Source of the DNA: Zygnema cylindricum
Lineage: Eukaryota > Streptophyta > Zygnematophyceae > Zygnematales > Zygnemataceae
Direction of reading: 5' to 3'
NCBI GenBank assembly: GCA_037447655.1
Contig: JBBHKE010001093.1
Location: 101,563 to 165,562 of the forward strand
DNA: 64,000 bases
The position numbers and the translations under genes are program-made. Position 1 is the stretch's first letter, and every line of letters starts with the position of its first letter. The notes under the pieces are model-generated. The model saw nothing but the letters and a program-made list of their open reading frames with translations. It was not told the DNA's origin and ran no database searches. This document shows, in pieces, positions 21,771-34,200 of the stretch.

Positions 21771-22005
21771 GTACAGCACACCGCCAATCGCTATGAGCGT
21801 AAATGAATAAATAATGTAAAAAAAAATTTAGCGTTATTAACGCTAATTGGAAATTTCAAATTTTAGGGTAAATCATTTACTCTAATTAGAAATCATGGTT
21901 TTTTTTAAATAGTATTAATAATTCTATTTAAGAATTTGAAAAAAAAAATAGTGGGCACCAAATTAGCTTTTTTGACGCTAATAGAGATTGGCGGTGTAGC
22001 GTAAC
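21771..22005. mobile_element. MITE with ACACCGCCAATC-type ends
   Basis: Left end GTACAGCACACCGCCAATCG...AGCGT faces the complement at the right end (ACGCTAATAGAGATTGGCGGTGTAGCGTAAC). Internal TTAACGCTAATTGG blocks repeat the end motif. About 235 bp, non-coding. Same family as 62154-62448. Confidence 0.65.
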
Positions 22006-22242
22006 AGATATATTCGGGCAAAGATTTTCTTTATAATTTCTTTAACCTGTCACTGGACAAACCGTGCGTTATAAATTGTGCGTATTATGCCATTGTACAA
22101 CTTAAATCCCCTCTTCTTTGCAGACTCTCTATCTTTCTTAACGACTCTTTTTGCAACATTCTATTTTCAAAATGTCTATGCCTTTGTCGGCAAGCAGGGG
22201 ACCGTGACGAGATATCTTCCAACAATGATTCTATGTTGGATT

Positions 22243-23421
22243 TGAAATTTTATGAGCTCCATTCCCCCACAAAAATCGCAGATCCAAAGAAACTTATCTA
22301 GATAGTGCCGACTCCAAGTTGATACAAACCCAAATGACTGACAACCTGACAGTCAAAACCCGAATAAAGCTTCATCCCTGTGAAAGAAGACAATTTGTGT
22401 TCTGATTTCCCCAACAGATTGCAAAGTTAGAATATAAATATTTGGACACATTCCCCCACTTTGACTTTCCCTTACAAATGGAACCATAGAGGGTAGGCAA
22501 AATCTTTGACGGACTACACCTTTGTGTAGCGTGGACTCGTTTGAGTTTGGAGCAAAAAAATTCATCGAAATTGTTCCCTTGAACAGTTAGTTATGGTTGG
22601 CCAAAGATGGCCTATAAATACAAAAGCACTCTGGGAGAGAGACGGCTACGTATTATTTTTTCTAAGTCATAAACCCCTCTCTAAACCCTCTACTACTGTA
22701 ATACAGTACGAATCACATGACTGTACCGTACATAAAAGTACTGGTACCGAAGCACTTTTTGTACGGCATTTGTACAGCGTGGCCATAAGTGTGACATTTG
22801 TCACATTCAGACTTGTTATCGTGCACTCCAGCGATTTCGTAAAACTGTAAGATGTTGCCACGTGTCATCGAAAGTGGCGTCGTCCAAAAGCCAGCAAGGC
22901 GGCCATTTTGGAATCTCGGCTCGCACCATGGTCGTTGATCAAAGTCGGCTTTTGATTTGGATCGTCAAAATAAATTTCTGTAACATTTATTTCGTACGAT
23001 ATATAAGGTAATTTATTTTGTACGGTAAATAAGGTATAGTGGATTCTATGCTTTAATATTCCGTTCTAGTAGTTAAATGGAATCTTTGCCGTGTACAAAT
23101 TCAAACATCTATCCTACCATATTTCTTAGCATTGTTATTAGCCTATAGAATAAAACTAACAGCTACTGGCTATTCTGATCAATGGTAGGCACCAAGATCA
23201 AATCCTGGTGCTGGCAACCCATTTTTGGTACAGACTAAGTATTTAGCCTATTCTCTATCTTCTTCGATAGCATACGCAGCCATGGTTCTAGCTCTCGCTT
23301 CGGTCTTCAGTGAATGCAACAAGTATGGTGACTGGAGAGTGGAGCAAGAAGCATGCTGCCTTTGCTGACTTTCTCCTTTTATTTCTACTATTCAGACCTA
23401 GAAAATACATGAATTTCATCA
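22243..23421 (-). mobile_element. Solo LTR, family B-like
   Basis: Plus strand reads TGAAATTTTATGAGCTCC at the left and GAATTTCATCA at the right, so an LTR in minus orientation (TGATGAAATTC...AAATTTCA). It is flanked by GGATT (22238-22242) and AGATT (23422-23426), a one-mismatch duplication. It has an inverted G-box (22859-22864) and a T-arm-like CCAAG-ATCAAAT-CCTGG (23192-23208). No internal region is attached, so it is the product of LTR-LTR recombination. Confidence 0.75.
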
Positions 23422-23475
23422 AGATTTTTATAGATTCGTAACCACCCTGTAAAAAGGCACATAGCCTCTGCCACG

Positions 23476-24618
23476 TGTTGATATTTGAGTATTTTCTAGG
23501 TCTTTATAGAAAAGAGCAAAGGCAATCTGTCCCTGACTCCCTTCTCCAAGCCCCCACACTTGTTGTAGTCACTGAAGGCTTGATAGGGAGCTAGAGCCAT
23601 GGCTGCCTAAAGCTCACTAGAGAAGACATGGGGTGGATTAGATGTATCTACTAAAAGTTAATTAACGAACCCAAGAATTGATCCTGGTACCTGCCGTCCG
23701 TCAATTTCCATTAGACGTTAGCTCTAACCGTTAGGCCTAAGACACATATTATGATATGTAGGATTTGATAAATATATAAATCGTCACATGTAGATTAATT
23801 CGTTCAACGGCAAATAGATACTTAGTGCATAGATACAGTTTGATTTAGTATGCAGTACGGTACGCGGATAGAATGGATACCGCGCATTTGTTTCGATAGC
23901 GAAACAAATACCGCGCGTCGAATTTCAGCGGCTAGGATTATAGCCAATTTTGATCGGACGGCCGCGATAGGCGCCGCGATCACGGAAAAGGTACTTTAAG
24001 CATTTTTCGGTCTTTTCTACGTCAGATGACACGTGGCGTGATAACGTTGGATTACGGGAATTCTGGAGATTACAGGAACTAATCCTGATTTGACACGTGT
24101 TGACATTTTGGCCATGTCGTACAAGGGTCGTACAGAAAGTACACCGACACCTGTACTTTTCTGAACGACACAGTAATTTGATTGGTGTCGTACTTTAGTA
24201 GATAGAGTTTGAGAGAGGGAGTGGGACTTAGAAATTTTTGGGTAGGTAGCTGCCTCTCTTGGCTGTATAAATGGCAAATTGGCCGTATAACATCGATTTA
24301 TAACCATTTTAGTGATTCATTTCTGGACTGAAAGTCGAACTACGGGGTGTAGTTGGCGATTTTGTCCGCCAGGGTGGAGGTATTTCTAAGGGAAACTGAA
24401 AGTGGTTGAATGTGTCCAAATCTCATATTCTAACTTTGCATTCTGTGGTGGAACTCAGCACACATAAAGTGTTATTTCATAGGGTTGGATCTATATTGGG
24501 GTTTTGAATGTCAAGGGGTCAGTCATTTGAGTTTATATCAACTTGGAGTCGGCACTATCTAGATTAGCTTCTTTTGGATCTGCATACTCTAAGGGCCAAT
24601 GGAGGTCTCAGAGTTTCA
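23476..24618 (+). repeat. B2 5' LTR
   Basis: TGTTGATATT...GAGTTTCA. G-boxes at 24030-24035 and 24094-24099, TATA TATAAATG at 24266-24273, gag ATG at 24599. Confidence 0.9.
24030..24035 (+). promoter_or_regulatory. G-box in B2 LTR
   Basis: GATGACACGTGGCG context, with a second CACGTG at 24094-24099 (GACACGTGTTGACA). Position relative to TATA (24266) matches the B1 LTR. Confidence 0.5.
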
Positions 24619-26297
24619 GGTTATGGGCCCACCATCTAGGGTGCCTATGTTTGATGGAACATGCTTCACTTATTGGGCATTTACAATGGAGGGATTGCTT
24701 TTCGAGAAGCACTTATGGGGAATTGTTGCGGGACAAGTGAGATGTCCGCCACTTGGCTTTGGAGGAGATTACTATGGAGAATCATCTGAGGATGCCCAAA
24801 ATATTATCCGGAGTTTAGATGCACAGAAGGTGAAGGGAAAAACCTTTCCGTGGATGGGGAAATAGGGGAGAAGGAAAAAGGGACACTTATGGTGAGGGGA
24901 GCTAGGCTCTCACCTATGGTACCACATGTAGGGATTAAAATTGAAGGAAATGACAGAAAAATATGGGAATACAAAAACACCATAGCAAAACATCTCATAC
25001 TTAGATATGTGTCTAAGTCGATAGCTATCACTCTTTTACGTCTAACCAAGTCTTCAGAGATATGGGAAGCACTAAGTCAGATTTATAAGAGTGACACTAT
25101 TCAAAGGCAGCAATTAGTAAAACAGGAAATAGAGGCCTATGTTTATAAAGGCGGGAGCTTGATAGAGTTTTGCAATGATATTGGTGCGTTAAATGTTGAG
25201 CTAGCTAGTGCGGGATATGTAGAATCTGAGGAGAGTAAGATTAATACAAACTCGGATGATGAAACATCATTTGTGTATGCACTTATCATGGACAGGAAAC
25301 CATGGGGATTCTGTGAGGAAAGCACTGGAGCTTGTAGAAGTAGTGAGGGGAGAATCATTTATTTGTAGTGGTGATTAGGGAAGCGTGAAGTGAGATGGCG
25401 GTGATTGGTGGGCGTGATGGGAGCGGTGGTGGCGGCCGGGCGTGATGAGAACAAATCGCCGGAACTGGTGGAAGGGAGGAAAACGGCTTTGAAAAAGGGG
25501 TTGCGTTTGTGGGAACAGGTCGTATGGAGGCGCCTTAATTGGAAAAAAGGGAATGCGAAAGGGAGGATGAAAGAGGAAAAGGTGAAAGTGAAGAAATTCG
25601 AAATTGAAAACAAACGGTGTGGGAGGTAAAGAATAAAGAAGAGGAGTCGAGGAAGGTAGGGTACATGTTTAAATGGCGTCGGTTCGGATCTGGTAAAAGT
25701 CCGTCATTTATAAAATCCTCGGGGAAACGCGGGTGGAAAAGGAGACTATGGTTCGAAGAAGAAAACTTCCGGTCGGATGAGGGGAAAAGGGAAATATTAA
25801 AGGATGGGGAAGAATTTTTTAGGGAATTGAGTGAAGTGGAAAAGAATTCCATGGATAAAATATGTGTATCTGAAAGATGTAGAATCTTGGAGGACAGATG
25901 GGACAAGTGTTTTAGGGGCGTTAGGGGTGGACGTTGACATCTTGGTGTGTGATGTCACTTGTGAAATAACTGTAAAAGGGTTATCATCCGGATATGTGTT
26001 GCAGGTTGAGGATGGGGCTGACTGTTGGAAATGCAAAAGGGAAGTAGATTCTGGTTGGATGAAAAGGGGAGGAGGTGGATAAAATCTTTGATCGGATTTA
26101 TGATAAGTGAGGTGCTAAATGAAATGTGTGATGCAATTGTATTTTCAGTTCATCTAATGCATTGTTTTAAATACGAGAGTATTTTTCTTAAGTTTTATAA
26201 AAGGAAAAGAAAAAGGAAAAGAAAAAGGAAATAGGGGAAGGAGTGTTTGTTTATTTGTTTGTAAGAGTTGAAAAAGTAGACTAGAAAATAAGGGGAG
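24599..26297 (+). pseudogene. B2 gag plus residual RNase H, frameshifted
   Basis: ATG 24599 in the LTR starts MEVSEFQVMGPPSRVPMFDG and FEKHLWGIVAGQ (24599-24865). The frame then shifts to 24850-25368 with the gag core (KHLILRYVSKSIAITLLRLTKSSEIWEALSQIYK; EAYVYKGGSLIEFCNDI). This copy keeps W where B1 and B3 have a shared TAG. Later frames (25405-25629, 25617-25937, 25831-26082) hold the charged linker and the GLSSGYVLQVEDGADCWKCKRE segment equivalent to RNase H. Ends in AAAATAAGGGGAG (26285-26297). Confidence 0.8.
24619..24631 (+). other. B2 primer binding site
   Basis: GGTTATGGGCCCA, identical to A1 and A2, directly after the LTR and read as gag codons. Confidence 0.85.
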
Positions 26298-27492
26298 TGT
26301 TGATATTTGAGTATTTTCTAGGTCTTTATAGAAAAAGAGCAAAGGCAGTCTGTCCCTGACTCCCTTCTCCAAGCCCCCACACTTGTTGTAGTCACTGAAG
26401 GCTTGATAGGGAGCTAGAGCCATGGCTGCCTAAAGCTCACTAGAGAAGACATGGGGTGGATTAGATATATTTACTAAAAGTTAATTGACGGACCCAAGAA
26501 TTGATCCTGGTACCTGCCGTCCGTCAATTTCCATTAGACGTTAGCTCTAACCGTTAGGCCTAGGACACATATTACAATATGTAGGATTTGATAAATATAT
26601 AAATCGTCACATGTAGATTAATTCGTTTAGCGGCGAAAAGATACTTAGTGCATAGATACATTTTGATTTAGTACGTAGTACGGTACGCGGACAGAACGGA
26701 TACCGCACATTTGTTTCGATAGCGAAACAAATACCGCGCGTCGAATTTCAGCGGCTAGGATTATAGCCGGTTTTGATCGGACGGCCGCGATAGGCGCCGC
26801 GATCACGGAAAAGGTGCTTTTGGCGTTTTTCGGTCTTTTCTACGTCAGATGACATGTGGTGCGATAACATTAGATTACGGGAATTCAAGAGATTACAGGA
26901 ACTAATCTTGATTTGACACGTGGAGACATTTTGGCCATGTCGTACAATGGTCGTACAAAAAGTACACCGGCACCTCTACTTTTCTGAACGCCACAGTAAT
27001 TTGATTGGTGCCGTACTTCACTAGATAGAGTTTTAGAGAGGGAATAGGACTTAGAAAATTTTGGGTAGGTAGCTGCCTCTCCTAGAGAGCACCTTGTATA
27101 AATGACAAATTTGGCCATCCATAACTATCAATTTACTTGAAAATGCTATCAATTTACTTGACCATTTTAAGTGATTCTTTTTGCTGCGGACTCAGGGGAG
27201 TCCAGGCTACACAGGGATGTAGTCGGTTAGATTTTTTGTCTGCCAGAGTGGAAGTATTTCTAAGGGAAACTCAAAGTGGGTGAATGTGTCCAAATCTCAT
27301 ATTCTAACTTTGCATTATGTGGTGGAACTGAGCACACAGAAAGTGTTATTTCACAAGGTTGAATCTATATTGGGGTTCTGAATGTCAAAGGGTCAGTCAT
27401 TTGGGTTTATATCAACTTGGAGTCGCCACTATCTAGATTAGCTTCTTTTGGATCTGCATACTCTGAGGGCCAATGGAAGTCTCAGAGTTTCA
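26298..27492 (+). repeat. B2 3' LTR
   Basis: Matches the 5' LTR but is 52 bp longer, partly through a short duplicated ATCAATTTACTTGA stretch near 27125-27160. CACGTG at 26917-26922. Confidence 0.9.
26485..26527 (-). other. Antisense tRNA-like stem in B2 3' LTR
   Basis: On the minus strand a perfect 9-bp stem TTGACGGAC/GTCCGTCAA encloses CCAGG-ATCAATT-CTTGG, a 5-bp stem with 7-nt loop like a T-arm. The loop differs from TTCRANY mainly at its first base. Confidence 0.5.
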
Positions 27493-27663
27493 CCACGTGT
27501 ACACGATTACATTGGTTTTCCATCGTTGCGTCTACCAATTGACCACGTGTAGAGATTTTACAGTGTCTGTAGATGTCTACCGTGGTTGTGGACAGAATTG
27601 ACGGTAGCCATCTATAGGGCCGAATGAAAAGATTACTTCACGATGAGGAACCAAAAATAGTCT

Positions 27664-28108
27664 TGTGTATCGGCGGGGTTTTGCCGATAATCGATATATA
27701 CATTTTTTTGGCTTGCCGATAATCGATTTATTGGCACAAAATTTCGAAACCAGTGTCATCGGCGATAAACAATTATCGTTTTTTATCGCAATAACACCGG
27801 TAGCGATAGCTATCGACGATGACTGTAAGGTTTATACCGTACAAGTGTACAATTTCTCCGTCGTACTGATCTGTTGTTTTTCGGTAACACAAAGTACGGG
27901 AAAGATTGTTACACATGGCATGCCACACTATATAAAGTGAAAAACATAATACAGTATGTTTTAAATTACTGTTATGTAGCGTACTATATTTTTTCCACTT
28001 ATCGCCGATGAAGAATTTGTTGGTCTTAGAGCCATATATCCGAACCCCTAACTGGTAACTATCGGTATCGGTGTTATCGCGATAAATTTTTTGCCAATAC
28101 ACAAACCT
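27664..28108. mobile_element. Possible hAT-like non-autonomous element
   Basis: TTGTGTATCGGC at the left and GCCAATACACAA at the right form a 12-bp inverted end with one mismatch. The interior is rich in CGATAATCGAT palindromes like the 57374-58223 element. No 8-bp duplication is evident, so the boundaries are uncertain. Confidence 0.35.
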
Positions 28109-30176
28109 ACAAAAACAATCGAAAAATATAGAGGTAGAAACAAAAACGTAACGCATAAAACGGACACATAAACGCCTAAAAAATATTAAATATGCGCATG
28201 AAATAAACGCACTGGTTATAAAATGGGTTGACCTACTTTGACTTTATAATTAAAAAAAATAGAAATCATTCAATCAAAAATAATACTACAATGTCCAAAC
28301 GAAAAGAAACAATAGAACCGTGAATTGCTATTTAGTATTAACGTTAAGGATTAACTAGCGTAAAAACATATTTAGTGTTATCAACTCCAGTTTGAGTTCA
28401 AGGCCATTCGCCGAGAAAAGTCAACTCTAATGCATACACATAACGCTAATTTGGAAAAGAATTTCCTATCGTTCACATATGTCGATGTTTGAACATGTGA
28501 GAACAGGTTCACGTGATTTTGACTTTCCCCGTCTTTATGACTTGGAATCAACTCTGAGTACGCTTTCGCGAGGTAACGCCACTCACTTTTACTTGTCGAA
28601 GTCTTATCTAACATTTTATCTATACTTCTATACGAAATAACGAGCAATTTTAGTATGGACTCACACGTTTCATACATCATTACTCAAATTACAGCAAATG
28701 ACACTTCATAAAGCCTTACTTGTACTAGCCATAATGGAACTATGGTATGGTAATTCTATTGTAGGTTTAATGACCGCATGTTAGGAGCGCCGATAAAAGT
28801 GTTATTAACACTAATATATTTTTCACGACATATTGTACACCACTTTCTCGTTGATGGAACTCACCTTAATACAAGAATATCGGACGACGTAAATTGTAGT
28901 CAGTCGGCTATGCAACACTATTAAAAACTAAGTGCAAAGTATAATGACGTCCACGTGTTCTTTATGGTTATTTCCAACTTTTTTATTTCTAGCAAAAAAC
29001 CTTTTTTCACAATTATCATTGTGTGTGGTCAACATTCATGTATGTGGATAGTAAAATAGACACCTCGAAATGCTACACTGTTCAAAGTTATTGTACATTA
29101 AAAAAACAATATCTTATTTCCAAATACGCCACGGTAAAACCATCAAAGTGAAAAACATGATTGTAACCGAAAAGAGGTGATGCTTATCAATGGGAGAAGA
29201 CAACAAACATAAAGGACTAAAAGCACAAAAAGTAAGCAAGAATAACAAAAAGAAACAACAAAACCCATATTTTACAAACATAACAAACTACCCTAAAGAT
29301 TGAAGCTTTAGACTTTGCCACACAAAAGGTCCGAACTAATAATATCGTTAACATGAGTAGGGTCGCTCGAGGGTGGGTCACGCAATCCTCGACCAACAGT
29401 CACCACTGTGCTCAATTGAATAATTAGCGAAATTTGGGAATGTTGCAGAGCGACAAAGATACGTTATCACTACAAAACCGATATGAGGGCTAGAGAAGTG
29501 TTGCCACTTCCTCTAACTTCAAACTATCATCAAGCGCACTCACTTAAAAATTTGTCAAAAAGAGATTCCAAGGTCCCAAAGATCATTAAAGTAAATGGTG
29601 TGAAATTATCAATAGGGTCTCAGTGCGCGTAGTTACGTTATTTCGAGGCCGTTGCATCCCAAGCCCCCACACTAGTATGCAATATTGCACGATAGGAAAC
29701 ATGGAATCTTGTTGGGTTTGTGACGGTTACGTCACCAAATGTTATCGTCGCTCCATGACACAATCTATGTCATGAGAGGGGGTCCATCTCTTTAAAAATT
29801 CAACGTCCGTACTGATGACCTCTGACTTCAATGATGACAATCGCGTCAAAACGCCACTAAAGGTGGGAACTACAAATTCCCTTAATAGGATTAAGCACAT
29901 GTCACGTGCAAAACACTAGTTTTTAGGTGTTTTATTTTTTGAATGACACATTACTTGTTTGAGTACGTACCTTTGCCATTTTCCTCACTTTAGGCATATG
30001 ATGGTCATTTTGGTCAATCATTTGCCAATAGTGGTAAAGCCCAACAAAACATTAGCTAATGCACATGGCACTACTATAACTTATCAACATGGTTTTTTTT
30101 AGGTTTTGAACTTGTAAGAACACGTTCGAGATTTTTCCTTTAGTCTTTATTATTGTGCATCAAATATTTGTGTCGG
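28109..30176. other. Unrecognised sequence with hAT-end-like block
   Basis: 28150-28260 resembles the subterminal DNA of the 58293 hAT element and 44190-44300 (ATGCGCATGAAA, GTTGAC...TTTGACTTTAT). The rest, up to A2, has no gene, element end or RNA gene that I can support. A 99-codon minus frame at 28381-28680 is unrecognised. Confidence 0.45.
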
Positions 30177-30181
30177 CGCCA

Positions 30182-31231
30182 TGTAACTCTGAGACCTCCA
30201 TAAGTCCTCAGAGTGGACAGCTTCCAAGAAGCCTCTAGGATAATCCTGACCCCTTTGTGTTTAAGCAAAAATAACTGCCACCCTGTCAGACAAAAACGCT
30301 GACCAACTTCACCCCTGTGAAGACAAGACTCCCCTGAGTCGATAGCAAAAAGAATCTCTGAATTTGCTCCCCTGAGCAGTAAGTTATGGAGGGTCAAAGT
30401 TGACCTTTTGTACAGAAGCTCTCTGGGAGAGAGGGTCCTATCTTTTAATTTTTTCTAAGTCCTATCTCTCTCACAAAATCTATCTACTGATGTACAGAAC
30501 CAATCAGAATTGAGTTCCGTACGCAAAAGTACAGCTGCCGGTGTACTTTATGTACGGACATTGTACGACATGGCCAAAATGTCGACACATGTCAAATCCG
30601 GATTCGGTGCCATAATCTCCGGAGATTCCACAATCCAACGGAATTTCGCCACGTGTCATCCGATGTGGCGATGGCCACAAACCGCCGAAATCTTCCTCCG
30701 CGATCTCGGCGCTAATCTCGGCCGTCCGATTAAAGTCGACTTTAATCGTAGCCGTAATAAATACATGCGCGGTATTTGTTTCATTTACGAAACAAATGCG
30801 CGGTACTGATTTGTGTCCGTACTGTAAGTCGTACATTTATATTTTACTGGATCTATGCATCCCGTAATTCATTTCAGTTAAATGGTTTATCGCACGCATA
30901 ACCATTTAAATAAATATCAAACACTATAGTACGTAATACTACTGCTAGACTTAACGGCTAAGGCTACCGGCTATTTCCTATCTGCCGGCCGGTAGGTACA
31001 TGGATCAAATCCTGCCGCCGGCACATACTTTTTAATTAAATAAATAAACCCTAACATAAAATTCCCGTAAACCTCAGGATAGCCAAGGTAGCCATGGCTC
31101 TAGCTTCCTCTCCAATTTCTCAGTGACTGCGACAAGTTTGAGAGTTGGAGAGAGAAGTTAGAGATAGACTGCCTCGACTTCTATATTTTTTTCAGACCTA
31201 GAAAATACTAATAAAACCATTAGTTTCTACA
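30182..31231 (-). repeat. A2 3' LTR
   Basis: On the minus strand it begins TGTAGAAACT after the purine tract at 31232-31244 and ends GAGTTACA. G-box at 30650-30655. Confidence 0.95.
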
Positions 31232-31244
31232 CTCCCCTTATTTT

Positions 31245-34200
31245 CTAATCAATCTTTAATTTCAGACCACACTTCTCCTTGCAAAAAATTAGTTTAGGGG
31301 AAGGCACAGGTTTGGTCATCATATCTGCTACCATCTCACTATCTGGTCTGTACTCTAAACTGATTATTTTGTTTTCTACTTTCTCTCTAACAAAACTGAG
31401 TCTGATGTCCATGTGTTTGGCTTTAAAATGGTGTTTAGGATTGGCAGAAATAGCGATTGCTGCCTGATTATCACAAAATATTTTCTGCACACCACTCTTA
31501 AGGTGACCAAGCTCACCAAGCAAAGACTTGACCCACATCAATTCTTTTACAGCAGAGCAAGAGGCCATATACTCAGCCTCCATGGTGGACTGAGCAATAA
31601 CCTTTTGCTGTTTGCTACTCCAACAGCAAGCCCCATCACCCACATATAATACATATCCAGAAGTACATCTCCTCATTGTAGCATCACCATAACTGGCATC
31701 ACTCCAAGTAGTGATGTCAGTATTCTCCCCACCCAAATGCAACCATAGATCTCTAGTTCCTACCAAGTATCTAAGGACTCTCTTAGCTGCCTCCCAATCC
31801 TTCTTAGTGGGAGCATTTAGACTTCTACTCAGCACTCCTACAGCTGCAGCTAAATCCGGCCGGGTACAATTCATAAAATAGATTAGACTTCCCACTACTT
31901 GCCTGTAAGGAATAGTCTGCATGAACTTCTGTTCATCAAGAGATAATTCCTCGTCTAAGACTATGACTCCTTCTTCCTCACTCCCCTCACTTCCCTTCTT
32001 CAACTCCATTGGAGTTGTATAACTATTAGCTTTATCCATTTGAAATTTTTCAAGCATGTTCCCTATTGCTTCTTTCTGAGTCAATCTTATAATTTTCCTT
32101 TTTCGGTCTCTCTCTACTTGAATTCCCAAAATATATCTTGCTTCTCCCATATCCTTCATTTCAAATCTCCCATTAAGATCGGTTTTCAGTTTGTTAATTT
32201 TTTCCATTGATTTACTTAAAACAAGCTAATCATCAACATAAATTGCAATAAATGTAAAACCTTCCTCATCTTCGAAAACATAGATTGAGTGATCTGAGCT
32301 GATCCGCATATATCCTAGACTGGTAAGAAACTCATCAAGCTTCTTATTCCATTGTCGAGGCGCCTGTTTCAAACCATAAAGAGATTTAATCAGCCGGCAT
32401 ACCTTACTCTCCTCTCCTTCCTCCAGAAAACCTTCGGGTTGTCGCATGAAGATCTCCTCTTCCAATTCTCCATGCAAAAAGGCTGTCTTGATGTCCATCT
32501 GATGCACTTCCATGTCTTCCGCCGCTGCTAAACTGAGAAGTATGCGGACGGAGGGAAATCTGACCACCGGGGCAAAGGTTTCCTCGTAGTCAATTCCTTC
32601 CTTTTGTGTAAATCCCTTTGCCACTAATCTGGCCTTGTAGCGCTCGATTGTGTTATCTGGGTTCAGTTTTAGTTTGAAAACCCACTTACAACCGATTGGT
32701 TTTCGGTTAGGTGGACAGTCCACCAGCTCCCAAGTATCGGCTGCCATGATTGAAGCCATCTCCTCATTGATGGCTGTCTTCCACCGGTTTCTTTCTGGAC
32801 AAGTCATCGCCTCTCCATAAGTTTGAGGTTCATCTTGATGAGATAGTTTAGTTACCTTGTTTTTAACCTGTTTTTCTTGCAGTCTTTTGCTACTTCTCCT
32901 CCCCCCCTCAAAATCTGAGGCCGGAATAGATGGTTCTCGTGGATTCTTTCGAACAAACTCGGCTTCTCCCCTATCCCTTGATTCAGAATCAATTTCCACC
33001 ACGTCTTCCGCTTCGAGTAGAGTTGTCACTGGAGTTTCCACAGCCGAGTCCTTTTCAGTCTGATTTGTTCCTGCAAGAATGTCATCTTCTCTAAAACCTG
33101 GATAGTTAGGAAGCTCAAAGTCATCGGAATTTTCTGACTCAAATCTGATTTTTACTGACTTCGTATATTTGAAGGGATCTACAGACTTTCCTTCATCCAT
33201 AACTACTAGATGCTTTACTAAGATTATATCTTCCCTTTTTAGATCATAAACTCTATATCCTTTAACATCTTCATCATATCCTAATAAGTATCATGGTTTT
33301 CCTTTAGGATCTAGCTTCCAATTGGACCGATCAGTATCTAGACTGAACACTTGACTGCCAAAAACCTTTAAGTGAGATATGTCTGGTTTCCGGCCTGTCC
33401 ATCTCTCATAAGGTGTTTGATCTTTTATAGCTGAAGTAAGAACTCTATTCTTGAGGTAATTAGCACAGTTCATTGCTTCTTCCCAAAACCTTTTCCCTAT
33501 CCTTTTATCTGACAACATACTTCTAGCACTATCACTTAGTGTTCTATTTAACCTCTCAGCTACCCCATTCTGTTCAGGATTTTCTGGAACTGTCTTTTGG
33601 TGTTGAACTCCATCTTCCCTCAGAAAATCCTAAAACTGGTTAGAAGTATACTCTCCACCATTGTCACTCCTTACTCTCTTGATTGGAGTTTCATGGAGTT
33701 TTTCGCTCCATGCTTTATATTGTCTAAAACAATCCTCAGCTTCGGACTTGTTTTTCAAAAAATATACCCGGGAATACCGAGACCAATCATCAGTTATAGT
33801 CATCATAAATCTCTTCCCCCCCGGTGAGGGCACTTTAGCCGGTCCCCAAATATCTGTGTGTACTAGATCTAGAATTTTTTCTCCCTTATAGGTGGCTGAC
33901 TTAGGAAAGGGTAATCTGTGTGCTTTACCTTGAGCACATCCACTACAATCACTTATATCATCACTCTCACTGAACTGAATCCCTTCCACCACTCCCATCT
34001 TTTTCATCTCTCTTAACTTATCTAGATTCACATGCCCAAGCCTCTTATGCCACATCATAATATCATGAACACCAGCATAATAAAGTTTCTTCTTTTCATT
34101 ACTTAAGATCAGCCTAAACATCCCATGGCTACCTTTCTCAACAATGAAATAGACATCATCCTCAAAACTAGTAGTAAAGACTCCTTCCCTAGTGCTAGTA

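Larger units (their letters stand above)
23476..27492 (+). mobile_element. Non-autonomous copia derivative B2
   Basis: LTRs 23476-24618 and 26298-27492 flank 1,679 bp. The perfect target duplication is CCACG (23471-23475, 27493-27497). Internal: PBS, gag in two frames, a zinc-knuckle/linker remnant, RNase H scraps and polypurine tract. It has the same deletion layout as B1 and B3, with many frameshifts. Confidence 0.9.

Noticed and set aside
23422-23475. Solo LTR (22243-23421) and B2 as one element with three LTRs
   Set aside because: The solo LTR is in opposite orientation and has its own near-duplicate flanks (GGATT/AGATT), while B2 has CCACG on both sides.
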